Shown here piece after piece: positions 8,301 through 16,029 of a stretch of DNA of 18,521 nt. Origin of the DNA: Thalassiosira profunda. Its lineage: Eukaryota > Bacillariophyta > Thalassiosirophyceae > Thalassiosirales > Thalassiosiraceae. The translations under genes were made by a program, and so were the position numbers. The notes beneath the pieces are model-generated. The model did no database searches, was not told where the DNA came from, and saw only the letters and a program-made list of their open reading frames with translations. The stretch lies in assembly GCA_036939355.1 (NCBI GenBank), contig JALLAP010001664.1, positions 1 through 18,521 on the forward strand, given 5' to 3'. Numbering within the stretch: position 1 is the first letter of the stretch; every line of letters begins with the position of its first letter.

Positions 8301-10226
8301 TACTACTCTGGTACCATTCCGGCGTCCATTTCGAGTCTGACGAAAATGGTCGAGCTGGGTTTGGAAGACCTGGAATTGGAGGGAGTCATTCCTCCCGAGT
8401 TGTTCAGCCTCCAACAGCTCGAGAAACTCTATTTGGGAGAAAACTACCTCTCGTCAGAGTTGCCGGTGGAGTTGGGCAATGTCAGGTCCCTCACAACATT
8501 CAGGGCCCAAAACAACTATCGCGAGAGAAAGAATGGCTCGGTCATCTCCAAGGGTTTGATGGGTAGCATTCCGTTGTCCATTGCAAATCTGGTGCGGCTG
8601 GAGGATTTGCGCCTCGAGAACAACTTTCTCGGAGGAGCCTTCCACTCGGAAATGGGCCAGCTCACAAGCCTCGTTCGCTTGCGATTGGATCTGAATGTCT
8701 TTCGGGGACCAATTCCATCGTCGGTCGGAAACATGGTTGATCTCAAGACCCTCTCGTGCTACGGGAATTACATGATTGGACCCCTGCCGAACGAGCTGGA
8801 AAATGCGGCGAGCATGACGAGGATCGATGTGCACGACAACGCTTTCACAGGAACTATTCCTCCCGGATGGGGCGTCATGCGCAACCTCACCTACTTGGAC
8901 CTTTCGTACAACGAGCTGACTGGCCCAGTTCCGTACGAGTTTGGCAACTTTGCTCAGCTGGAGGAGTTCTACGTCGAGAGCAACCGGCTCTATGGCTTCA
9001 TGCCAGAAGAGGTCTGTCTTCTAACGGACGAGGACAACGGCAACTTGGTCAAAGTTGGAGCAAACTGCAATTCGTACAGAACCAACACGCCGCCGCCCAG
9101 CCGGGCGCCGATTGGATCGACCCCCCCGGTGGGCGGAGAGTTGGTGCGGCATCGCGGTCTGCAAACAACTTTGAGTCCACTGCCCTCGGGATATCCATCG
9201 GAGAAGCCATCAATATCTACTGGGCCTTCCCCGAGTCAGTGCTCTGACTACAGCGACGAGGGACAGTGCGAAGGGGATGCAGACTGCAACTGGTTGTCCG
9301 GGACATGTGTGTCGGCTACTGCTACTGCACCTCCATCCATGAGCCCGCAGGCAACGCCTACCACTGCATCTCCGACACAGAGTCCGGCATCTGCACCTAC
9401 AGCCAGCCCAGTACCACCGCGTTCGTCGAAGCCATCCCTGGCTCCTACCGGCCAAACATCGCTTCAGCCCTCCGTCAGCGCTGGGCCATCCTTGTTCCCG
9501 TCCGGAAGACCTTCGAAAAGCCTTGGCCCTTCTACCAACCCGACGCTGATAACATCGTCATCGCCCAGCGAAAGTCCCAGTACCCCCAAACCCACGCTGC
9601 CGTTGACAGAACAGCCCTCCAAAAGTGCGATGCCCTCGAAGAATCCCACCTATCGTCCCACCGATGCGCCAACGGCGGTGAGTTGTGCTTTTCCTTCGGA
9701 TTTTTTTCGATGTTTGCCTTGCAAGCTAAACCTACTTGTTACATTGCAGGGACCGACCGAATACCCGACGTGGTCGCCGACAGTGGATCCTACTCTGAAC
9801 CCAACCCAACAGCCGACCGGGCAGCCGTCCGAGTCCCAGGCGCCATCCGAAGCGCCAACTGTCGGTAAGCTTTCGCTCGTTGTTGTTGTGTCAACGTTTG
9901 CGACGGACGATAACTGATGGTACTGCTCTTGCTTCTTCTTCCACCAAACAGAGTACTTCTGGGTGTGCAATTGCTGCACGTACTGCGAAATCGATCCCGA
10001 ACTGCATCCGGTAAGTTGTCACTGAGCCGGTTTGGACAGCCTTTTGCCTCTGTTCTCACAACGGAGTGATACTGAACACCTTCACTCTTTCTCTCTTGTA
10101 ATATAGACAAACAAGCCCACGAGGAAACCCACGCCGCCCCCCGTGGTTAGCGTGGCGCCATCGCCTTCCATAGCCGAGGACGAGGATCTGCCCGGGACGA
10201 GCAATTGGTGGAATCCCGGAAAATGA
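5325..10226 (+). CDS. Type II membrane LRR protein with PSxx-repeat stalks (diatom-type), five exons
   Basis: Exons 5325-7237, 7314-9677, 9750-9864, 9952-10010 and 10107-10226. With the two 73-base assembly duplications collapsed, they encode about 1474 residues. The start is fixed by an in-frame TAG at 5313. Domains in order: an acidic, probably cytosolic region (1-412); RNRRRRR, then a transmembrane helix (about 419-440, YLLFASLLLMGAIVVVVMGV); a period-4 PSxx stalk (about 456-635); a plant-like LRR cap with CDWYGLTC (717-724); about 17 LRRs (729-1161) of LxxLxLxxNxLxGxIP type, with one longer irregular repeat; a second PSxx stalk; a 23-residue Cys module (1232-1254, four Cys with CNWLSGTC at its end); more PSxx; and a CNCCTYC exon with a short Pro-rich tail. 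The basic cluster before the helix predicts LRRs outside. I infer a surface adhesion or recognition role and see no kinase. The ligand is unknown. Confidence 0.85.
5964..6108 (+). repeat. Exact 72-bp duplication around a single N (contig-join artefact)
   Basis: Bases 5964-6035 and 6037-6108 are identical, separated by one N at 6036. The offset of 73 shifts the LRR gene from one frame to the next. Dropping the N and one copy restores the frame, giving ...SRVDDLLAQFQGRE. A one-base gap between overlapping contigs explains this best. A genuine 24-codon duplication cannot be strictly excluded from sequence alone. Confidence 0.9.
6964..7108 (+). repeat. Second exact 72-bp duplication around a single N (contig-join artefact)
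   Basis: Bases 6964-7035 and 7037-7108 are identical, separated by one N at 7036, exactly 1000 bases after the first N. Again the offset of 73 breaks the frame, and collapsing one copy restores the PSxx repeat (...GPSQSPSLEPSEYPS). The same length in an unrelated sequence points to an assembler overlap setting. Confidence 0.9.
7238..7313 (+). other. Intron 1 (76 nt, phase 0) of LRR gene
   Basis: Donor GTGAGT at 7238 and acceptor CTCTAG ending at 7313. It lies between PSxx units, so splicing gives AFPSVSS followed by APSASPS and the frame moves to that of the LRR exon. It contains a TAA and changes frame if retained. Confidence 0.85.
9678..9749 (+). other. Intron 2 (72 nt, phase 0) of LRR gene
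   Basis: Donor GTGAGT at 9678 and acceptor TTGCAG ending at 9749. It has no in-frame stop and is a multiple of 3, so an ORF caller reads through. Splicing preserves the period-4 pattern exactly (PTDAPTAGPTEYPT), which is strong evidence for removal. Confidence 0.85.
9865..9951 (+). other. Intron 3 (87 nt, phase 1) of LRR gene
   Basis: Donor GTAAGC at 9865 and acceptor AAACAG ending at 9951 after a CT-rich tract. It has an in-frame stop at 9915-9917. Splicing joins PTV to EYFWVCNCC. Confidence 0.75.
10011..10106 (+). other. Intron 4 (96 nt, phase 0) of LRR gene
   Basis: Donor GTAAGT at 10011 and acceptor ATATAG ending at 10106 after a CT-rich tract. The next exon reads TNKPTRKPTPPP and ends in SNWWNPGK and TGA at 10224-10226. 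Confidence 0.7.
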
Positions 10227-10529
10227 GGGCTGCAGCCAAAACAGGACCTAAACAGCTTCTCCCAGTGGCCTTGCGGTGGTATGAGCAATAAGCTAGAGGT
10301 ATCGCATCGAACACAGCGTGTAACAGCGCCATCTCTCTCCTTTCCACTTCAGGTGCCGTCACCTTCTCACAGCGAACAAATCCGTCGAGAGGTCATTTGA
10401 AGTCTCGGGGCAACTCTCGGGGTCACTTTGCTTCCTCTTGCTCTTTGCTTCACCTTCACCTTCGTTCAGCCCTCCTGCTCCTCTGCTCCGCCATTCATTC
10501 TCCGCCGACGACTTGCAATCCTTGCCACC
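10227..10529. promoter_or_regulatory. Intergenic region between LRR gene and Ser-rich gene
   Basis: These 303 bases hold the LRR gene 3' end and the promoter and leader of the next gene. The last 120 bases are strongly CT-rich (cttcctcttgctctttgc and similar), and TTGCAAT lies at 10513-10519, 11 bases before the start. No ORF or RNA gene is supported. Confidence 0.45.
10513..10519. promoter_or_regulatory. TTGCAAT word before the Ser-rich gene start
   Basis: TTGCAAT ends 10 bases before the ATG at 10530, and CCACC directly precedes that ATG. It shares its core with the words before the methyltransferase-like, LRR and SDR-like genes. The role is inferred. Confidence 0.25.
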
Positions 10530-13322
10530 ATGATCATGACCGAAGACGCCCGCACCGCCGTCACGGCCGGCGGCGGCTCCACCGGCACCGGCGACTCCAA
10601 CGACCGGCTCCTCCGACACATCGAATCCTCCGGCGGCGAAGGGGCTGCATCGGTGAACACGAACGACCTCCTCGACCTGCTGGAGCGGGAGGCCTACAAG
10701 AAGAGCGACGCGGGATTGAGCAGCAGCGGCTCCGACCAGCGCGCCCCAACCAAAAGCAGGAGGGACGGCGACATGCGCGACTTTGCCAGGCGGCGGAGGG
10801 GCACGGGCGATTCGCGGGCGAGCGCGAGCAGCCGGGCGAGCGCCAGCAGCCTCAACAGCTCGTTCACCTCGCGGTTGCTGGGAGGGAACACCGACGACGA
10901 GCAGGAGTCCAACCACGACGGCGAGGATAAGACGCCGGGTGGCAGCAATTACGCCTCATCCACCGGCAGCGGAGGGGACAAACCCTCCGGCAGCGACACC
11001 CACAGCGACCACTCCTCCTCCAAGCACCACGCGCTGGCGTCGCGGCCGTCCTTCGACAATCCCTTCCGCAGTCACCATTCCTCAAGCAGAAATGGCGGGA
11101 GAAGGGATCGAATTGGCGGGGGAAGTTTCAGCGACTACGCCAGGGATATTAGCGGCTCCGACGGGGGCGGGGGCTTCTCGGCCCCCGATGCGGGCGGGGG
11201 GAGGTACGGCCAGCACGGCCAGCGGGGCCGGCGGAGCGGCGCAAGGAGCGGACATTCGGTCAGCTTTTCCATCGAGGAGACTGATCACTCCACCATCAAA
11301 GAGGAAGCCAGCGGAATGGGAAGCCAGGGAAACTACGAGGCCGGCACCCAGGGTTCCGACACATTTTCCCTGGGGAGCTTGGCACTAATGAGCGCGTCCT
11401 CGCGGAGCAGCCGCGCGAGCAAGTCCAGCAAGAGCAGCCGGAGCAGCCGGAGCTCGCACGGGAGCGCCACCACCGCGTCGACGCACTCGAGCCAGGAACG
11501 GCGACGGCGGAGGGAGCTGGTGCCGGTCAAGCAGGACCGAAGAAAAAAGTCGGGGGGCGGGAGCGGCGCCGGAAACTCCAGCTTGGGCGGGAGCTCCTTC
11601 AGCGGGAGCGGCGCGGGCAAGTTTTCGACGCACCACAGACGACGAAAAAGGGCGTCGGACGCCTCCGCCGGAAGCAGCGGGTCGCGGAATTTGTACAATC
11701 GCAAGGGCGAGGAGGGGGCTTTTGGGGATTTGCACGACCGCCATCCGGTACGGTACCCCAAGCGGAGCATCGAGGAGGGGAACGAAAGCGACGACGACGA
11801 GGCGCCGACCAATTGGCCGGTGCGGGACGTTGATCTTCCCAGCGACGAGGACGGGTTGTTTCGGAGGGCGAGCAGACCGATAGGGGAGGCCAAGAAGCAG
11901 AGCAAGCAGAGCACCAACGAGTTTTTGGACGGACTGATTGCCTCTACGACGCGGAGAAAGAATCCGCAGTACCAGAGCCTCCTCCACCCCGACGGCGAAA
12001 GTGGTAAGAAAATAGATGGGGACGCCGCGAGCGTCGGCGAATCGTCGTTCCTCTCGGACCTCCTTGCCAGTCGACGGCAGAGCCCGCGGCAGCGCAAGAA
12101 ATCCGGAGGTGGGATGAATTCCTCCAACGCCTCGTCGCTGACGGATACCACGGACACGTCCTCCTCCGCGCCGTTGAACATTTACAAGGACAAGCACGGG
12201 AACGCCAAGGGTCGATGGAGGAGCAGCGAGAGCGTCGGGGATGCGGTGGACGCGGTCGTACTCGCGTGGCACAAGTTTAGGGACAGTGTGAGGGAGAGCC
12301 CGCTGTTTGGGAAGGCGGAGCAGTGGTACGAGGAGGGAGGCGACGTGTTGCCGAAGAATCGGAAGGAGTGGGCCATCTTGGCGGTGATTGTGGTGCTCCT
12401 TTTGCCGGTGCTTCGTGTTGTGGTAGTCCACGCCACCGGCGGAGGCAATGTCAGTGGTGGCAGTGGCATCAGTTGGAGCGACACGAGCGGCAACAGCGCG
12501 AGTTATGGAGCGTTGGGCAGCGACGCCACCAACAAATTGAGCTCGGACACGTGGGCCGGCTCGGCGCAGGTCATGCTGAGCCGCTCGAGCTCCCTCCGCG
12601 AGAATTTCATCCTGATCCCCGACGCCGATTGGATCGAACTGCAGATGGGGCGCGAGCGGGCGGCATTGGAGTCGGGCGGCAAGGGCTCCTTCCTGCGAAA
12701 GAAACGGGCCAAGAAGGCCAAGCCACCACAGAGGATACCACTCCCGTCGCTGATTGACCAACCAAACGATTTTGCACTGTCAGCGTCGACCGGCCGCGTG
12801 GTGGTCTTCACGCTCACGGGCGCCAATGGTATGGACCTTCCCAAGAGCGCTGTGATGACTGTGGATTCCTCCAAACTCAACCGGAACGCCAACGCCAACC
12901 TGTGGACGGCCATCCAAAACCGACTGACCCCGCGGCCAAACGATGTCTGGGCGTGCTATCAGCACAATTCCCTGGCGCGCCACCGCGAGGACGGATTCGC
13001 GCTCATGTACCCGTATGACGCGAGGGCGGAGGCGATGAGGGCATTGAAGAAGCTGGCGCGAGAGTTTGGGCAGAGCGCCATTCACGAGTTTGTGACAAGT
13101 GAGAATCGCGGCGGTCACGAATTGGTGCCGGCTAAGCTCCCCGACGGGAGGTCCGATGTCTTGATACGCCGCACAATTTCCACCTCTACGAGAGGGTCGT
13201 CGTCAGCTGGGAACGAGCCTGGTGTGGTGATGCGGAGGGTGAGGGATCTGCCGGTGGAGGACGAGCTCTCGCTACGGGAGTGGGAGGGACCGCCGCTGGA
13301 AGAAGTGACATGGACAAAATGA
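10530..13322 (+). CDS. Ser/Arg-rich single-pass membrane protein, possible DUF3293-like C-terminal domain
   Basis: One exon, 930 residues. The ATG at 10530 is the first ATG in this frame and sits in CCACCATGA context. Residues 1 to about 580 are low-complexity and hydrophilic, rich in Ser, Gly, Arg and Asp, with an SR/SK run (SRSSRASKSSKSSRSSRSS) and acidic patches, so probably disordered. A hydrophobic helix follows at about 614-636 (WAILAVIVVLLLPVLRVVVV). The folded C-terminal part, about 756-857, has VVVFTLTGANGMDLPKS, then NRNANANLWTAIQ and ALKKLAREFGQSAIHEFV. That order resembles DUF3293 (ITAxNP...N...L...l.r.fgQ.Av), a family of unknown function. The match is from memory of the pattern and is tentative. 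Basic residues flank both sides of the helix, so topology is unclear. It converges on the BspA-type gene with 87 bases between stops. The function is unknown. Confidence 0.8.
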   Translation: MIMTEDARTAVTAGGGSTGTGDSNDRLLRHIESSGGEGAASVNTNDLLDLLEREAYKKSDAGLSSSGSDQRAPTKSRRDGDMRDFARRRRGTGDSRASASSRASASSLNSSFTSRLLGGNTDDEQESNHDGEDKTPGGSNYASSTGSGGDKPSGSDTHSDHSSSKHHALASRPSFDNPFRSHHSSSRNGGRRDRIGGGSFSDYARDISGSDGGGGFSAPDAGGGRYGQHGQRGRRSGARSGHSVSFSIEETDHSTIKEEASGMGSQGNYEAGTQGSDTFSLGSLALMSASSRSSRASKSSKSSRSSRSSHGSATTASTHSSQERRRRRELVPVKQDRRKKSGGGSGAGNSSLGGSSFSGSGAGKFSTHHRRRKRASDASAGSSGSRNLYNRKGEEGAFGDLHDRHPVRYPKRSIEEGNESDDDEAPTNWPVRDVDLPSDEDGLFRRASRPIGEAKKQSKQSTNEFLDGLIASTTRRKNPQYQSLLHPDGESGKKIDGDAASVGESSFLSDLLASRRQSPRQRKKSGGGMNSSNASSLTDTTDTSSSAPLNIYKDKHGNAKGRWRSSESVGDAVDAVVLAWHKFRDSVRESPLFGKAEQWYEEGGDVLPKNRKEWAILAVIVVLLLPVLRVVVVHATGGGNVSGGSGISWSDTSGNSASYGALGSDATNKLSSDTWAGSAQVMLSRSSSLRENFILIPDADWIELQMGRERAALESGGKGSFLRKKRAKKAKPPQRIPLPSLIDQPNDFALSASTGRVVVFTLTGANGMDLPKSAVMTVDSSKLNRNANANLWTAIQNRLTPRPNDVWACYQHNSLARHREDGFALMYPYDARAEAMRALKKLAREFGQSAIHEFVTSENRGGHELVPAKLPDGRSDVLIRRTISTSTRGSSSAGNEPGVVMRRVRDLPVEDELSLREWEGPPLEEVTWTK

Positions 13323-13409
13323 GTGCGGCAGTGGAGAGGAAAAGCTTAGTAGCATTTACCCTGTCCAACTGTCGAAGAGCTAGCCCCTGTCGCAGCCGCC
13401 TGCACTTTC

Positions 13410-14579
13410 CTACATGTAGGGCAAAACAAGTGGAATGATGATGTGCGCTCCGGAGTTGGTGCGGCACCGGCCCCGAGGAATAGAATCAACCCTCGCCCTC
13501 TTTCGATTGCTCTCCTCCCCTCCGATCCCACGAGCACTCTTAGCGGATTGGTCAATCTTGATCTTCCAAATGGCCAGCTCCAAGGTAGTTGTAGCATCGA
13601 GCAAGTGGTAATAGGCAGGCACTTTGCGGACACGCTCGAGTCTATCTTTTGTTGAATGCTCCTGCCTCCCAATGATTTCATTGATCTTTCCCCCGGCTTC
13701 TTCAATCTGGCCGGGACTCATGTACTTCAGAAACTTGGACACAATCATCCGAACCTTGTTAGAAGGGATGGTCCCGTTCCTTGACAGTCGGCTCGCAAGG
13801 GCACCAAAAGGGTGCTCCACGTAATCATCTGGAGCTGTGATTACAAAGGCAGGGGACGGAATTTTTACTCGCTCCAGCGACCTCGTCCAGTAATAGTGAT
13901 CTTCATCGGCATCCCACTCACTAACAAACGCCTGCCTCGCGATCTCCTGCACCCCCTCGAGAATCTCAATTTCCGCCCGGATATCAAATGCTGTGTCGCA
14001 AATTGATATTACGGAGGAAGGGATGGTGACGCGCTGCAGGTTGGGGCATCGTCCGAATGCTCTCGTACCTATGTTCTTGAGTCCATCGTGCAAATTAACG
14101 ACAATCAACTTGTCGCAGTGTGCGAACGCTCCTCCCATAATTTCAGTGACTGTGGAGGGAATTGTGATGTTCCTCAGTTCACTGCATCCGGAAAATGCAT
14201 CTAGACCTATTGTCTGAACTCCATGGCAAAGCGTGACTTCCGTCAGTTGCTTGCAGCCCTGAAATGCCATATGGCTGACACTGGCCACAGCTGAGGGAAC
14301 AATGACTCTTTTGAGTCCGGTCCGATAGAATGCATATTGTCCAAATTCCGTCACGTTCTGAAGATTTATCGCCTGCAGCTCGATGCAGCGAAAGAAAACC
14401 TTGCTGTCCAAAGAGGTGACGTTCACGAGATCCACTTCCCTCAACCGGGTGCAATCGTAAAAGGCAGAATTAGGGATCTTGGTGAGGTGGGGGTGCATCC
14501 GAACATGCCGCAGGGCATCCCTCCGATCCCTGAAATAAACCCCCCCTCCAGAGTATTCGACCCACCTCTCGTTCTCCAT
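13410..14579 (-). CDS. BspA-type (LRR_5) leucine-rich repeat protein
   Basis: One exon, 389 residues on the minus strand. The ATG at 14579-14577 is preceded by an in-frame TGA 13 codons upstream, and the stop is TAG at 13412-13410. Residues about 30-250 hold BspA-type repeats of about 23 residues, such as IPNSAFYDCTRLREVDL, IGLDAFSGCSELRNITIPS and IGTRAFGRCPNLQRVTIPS, with the AF-C--L--v-ip signature. The C-terminal part (WTRSLERVKIPS, then TTTLELAIWKIKID) and the end NSGAHIIIPLVLPYM fit the large LRR_5 families expanded in diatoms, as far as I recall them. There is no signal peptide or transmembrane helix, so it is probably cytosolic. LRR_5 proteins are protein-interaction scaffolds, and the partner is unknown. 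Its 5' region contains AAGGGG repeats and the presequence fragment further upstream. Confidence 0.85.
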   Translation of the reverse strand: MENERWVEYSGGGVYFRDRRDALRHVRMHPHLTKIPNSAFYDCTRLREVDLVNVTSLDSKVFFRCIELQAINLQNVTEFGQYAFYRTGLKRVIVPSAVASVSHMAFQGCKQLTEVTLCHGVQTIGLDAFSGCSELRNITIPSTVTEIMGGAFAHCDKLIVVNLHDGLKNIGTRAFGRCPNLQRVTIPSSVISICDTAFDIRAEIEILEGVQEIARQAFVSEWDADEDHYYWTRSLERVKIPSPAFVITAPDDYVEHPFGALASRLSRNGTIPSNKVRMIVSKFLKYMSPGQIEEAGGKINEIIGRQEHSTKDRLERVRKVPAYYHLLDATTTLELAIWKIKIDQSAKSARGIGGEESNRKRARVDSIPRGRCRTNSGAHIIIPLVLPYM

Positions 14580-14969
14580 CTCGTTGGTGTGTGCGTAGAG
14601 TTCCCGCTTCCTCGCTCACCCACGGAAGGGAAGGGGCGAAGGGGCAGAAAGGGGCGGAATGCTACAATAGCTAATGCGCTGCCACCATTAACACGGGGAG
14701 CCTCCCCACCAGCCGCCCAGCAGCGCAGGACAGGGGAGGCGCGGGAGCTAGAATCAGCCTCAGCGCCCAGCAGCGGGCGCAGCGCGCGCTCTTGGTGGTG
14801 GTATTGTAGGTGGGAGGTGGGATGGAAGTGGGAAGTGCGTCAATCGATCCTTCCTCCCCCCTCTCGCCTCTCAGCTCTCAGCAGCCTCCCCACCACAGAC
14901 GGACAAGCTAAGACGCTGGACTCCCACTCCTCCCGCTGTCCTATTGTATGCATATCACCATCGTCAGCC
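14580..14969. other. Upstream region of the BspA-type gene, no gene seen
   Basis: This stretch probably contains the promoter and leader of the minus-strand BspA-type gene. It starts with a purine-rich AAGGGG repeat, then a GC-rich part with CAGCAGCG words and a GCGCGCTCTTGG word at about 14782-14793. That 12-mer also occurs, inverted, upstream of the plastid gene near 15800. An open frame on the plus strand crosses this region but is antisense to the LRR protein at its left end and has no domain. Confidence 0.45.
14626..14658. repeat. AAGGGG purine-rich short repeat
   Basis: Four AAGGG(G) units in 33 bases, with the form AAGGGAAGGGGCGAAGGGGC and one more unit after CAGA. It lies 50-80 bases upstream of the BspA-type start codon. 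No function is assigned. Confidence 0.6.
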
Positions 14970-15032
14970 AACAACATCACGCGCGGGCGAATCGTTGGTG
15001 CCGTCGCGGCCTGCTCCGTGTTGCAATTAGGT
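14970..15032 (+). pseudogene. Truncated inverted copy of the plastid presequence region
   Basis: These 63 bases match the reverse complement of 15591-15653 at 59 of 63 positions. They would encode NNITRG-I--AVAACSVLQLG, the start of the plastid protein's signal peptide (its residues 4-24), on the opposite strand. The start codon is lost: the aligned bases read ACCATCGTCAGCC where the gene has ACCATGCTACCC. Coding ends soon after at TAA 15051-15053. All four differences change an amino acid, as expected of a decaying copy. Weaker similarity upstream (CCGCTGT, GCGCGCTCTTGG) suggests the duplicated piece also included promoter DNA. The copied segment stops before the AFAP cleavage motif, so it cannot encode a functional protein. 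Confidence 0.8.
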
Positions 15033-15079
15033 TTGTGCATAAGTTGCAAATAAACAGTTTGTGCATAAGTTGCAAATAA
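15031..15079. repeat. Two direct copies of a 23-bp unit, period 26
   Basis: Bases 15031-15053 and 15057-15079 are identical (GTTTGTGCATAAG then TTGCAAATAA), with ACA between them. The first copy directly follows the presequence fragment and overlaps its last two bases, so the repeat borders the duplication end point. No function is assigned. Confidence 0.9.
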
Positions 15080-15275
15080 TATCATCATTCTGCATCGGCA
15101 AGCAATGCTGTGCGCCCTTGCTAGTGTTGCCAGTGGAATTTCAGTCTCTCATTGCAAATTGTGCATTCGCTGTGCCATATTTTTATCTCTTTCACCAATT
15201 GCCTCGCTCTCCCAGCAGCCATTGTTTATGTGTGGTGCTGTTCAGATTGTCTCCCTCGAGAGCCATCCTCCATCT
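15080..15275. other. Spacer downstream of the plastid gene, nothing seen
   Basis: These 196 bases hold the 3' flank of the minus-strand plastid gene. It is more AT-rich than the surrounding DNA, with CATTGCAAATTG near 15151. Open frames here lack ATG starts or domains. Confidence 0.4.
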
Positions 15276-15662
15276 TTATATAATCCCATTGCTGGCCAAG
15301 AACGCCGCCGTGAGCACCACCAACATGAAGGATACCCCTCCTGCCAACTTCAGCGTTGGCCCGAGGACAGCATCCCCGGTAACCCTCTCCGTGGGTTCTT
15401 CGTCCACCGCTCGCGAGAGGAAGCCTTGGTAATATTCCGAGGACCCGACGGTCGTCATTTCATCGACATCGCCCGCTCCTTCGTCGCTTTTTCTCTCCGC
15501 ACACAAGACGTGCTCGATTTGACGCAAGAGGTTGGGACATCGCGCCGCGCGGAGTGGAGGACACCTCTGAGGCGCGAACGCACAGGCCGGACCTAATTGC
15601 AACACGGAGCAGGCCGCGACGGCAGCAGCGATGCACCCGCGCGTGATGTTGTTGGGTAGCAT
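15276..15662 (-). CDS. Small plastid-targeted single-helix membrane protein
   Basis: 128 residues on the minus strand, ATG at 15662-15660, TAA at 15278-15276. Residues 1-28 form a signal peptide (CIAAAVAACSVLQLG, then PACA) followed directly by FAP. The ACAFAP junction matches the ASAFAP motif of bipartite plastid presequences in diatoms and other secondary red plastids, where Phe after the cleavage site is required for import. Residues 32-62 are Arg/Pro-rich and transit-peptide-like. The mature part is about 65 residues: an acidic N-terminal stretch, then SSEYYQGFLSRAVDEEPTERVTG and one C-terminal helix (about 107-124, GGVSFMLVVLTAAFLASNG). It looks like a small thylakoid or envelope subunit, but I recognise no named photosystem or b6f subunit. 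The gene has no intron and is divergent from the SDR-like gene. Confidence 0.8.
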   Translation of the reverse strand: MLPNNITRGCIAAAVAACSVLQLGPACAFAPQRCPPLRAARCPNLLRQIEHVLCAERKSDEGAGDVDEMTTVGSSEYYQGFLSRAVDEEPTERVTGDAVLGPTLKLAGGVSFMLVVLTAAFLASNGII

Positions 15663-16029
15663 GGTAGTGGTGTGCACAGCGGAAACGGCCTTGGGCGTAG
15701 TACGTTTGGGGCGGGGGGGCGGGACATGACAGCGCCCTCCTCCGGCGGTCTGACCTCCGTCTCACCCCGCGGGAAAGGGGAGAAAAGAGAAAGAAGAGCC
15801 AAGAGCGCGCTCCAACAACGCCTCCCCCGGCTCCCGGCGCGGCGGCGCACTCGGCAGCAGCCTCCGCCCGCGACAATGAACCTCCGCCGCGCATAACAAG
15901 GACTGGGGCGCTAAGGGGCAGGGTTTGCAATTCGGAGACAGGAAGCTGTGTATAGTGTATTTGAGCGCACAGTGCATCCACCTAAAAAGCCGCATCGTCA
16001 CCAATTGCAAGGCCTATCAATAAATTGCA
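15663..16029. promoter_or_regulatory. Divergent intergenic region (plastid protein / SDR-like gene)
   Basis: This 367-base spacer must hold both promoters. The plastid side is very GC-rich (GGGGCGGGGGGGCGGG near 15706) and contains CCAAGAGCGCGC near 15800, shared inverted with 14782-14793. The SDR side is AT-richer and carries GTTTGCAATTC near 15926 and AATTGCAA at 16003 and 16023. No gene is supported inside it. Confidence 0.45.

Noticed and set aside
11385..12761. 458-codon minus-strand open frame inside the Ser-rich gene
   Set aside because: It is a by-product of high GC and Ser/Gly/Arg-rich codons on the other strand. No domain is seen, and the plus-strand protein has a membrane helix and folded C-terminal region.
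14337..15053. 238-codon plus-strand open frame
   Set aside because: Its left part is antisense to the BspA-type LRR gene and its middle is GC-rich noncoding DNA. Only the last 28 codons resemble a protein, and these are the presequence fragment.
15278..15284. TTTATATAA as a TATA box
   Set aside because: It overlaps the stop codon end of the plastid gene and no plus-strand gene begins just downstream, so it is probably the Ile-Ile-stop codons read in reverse.
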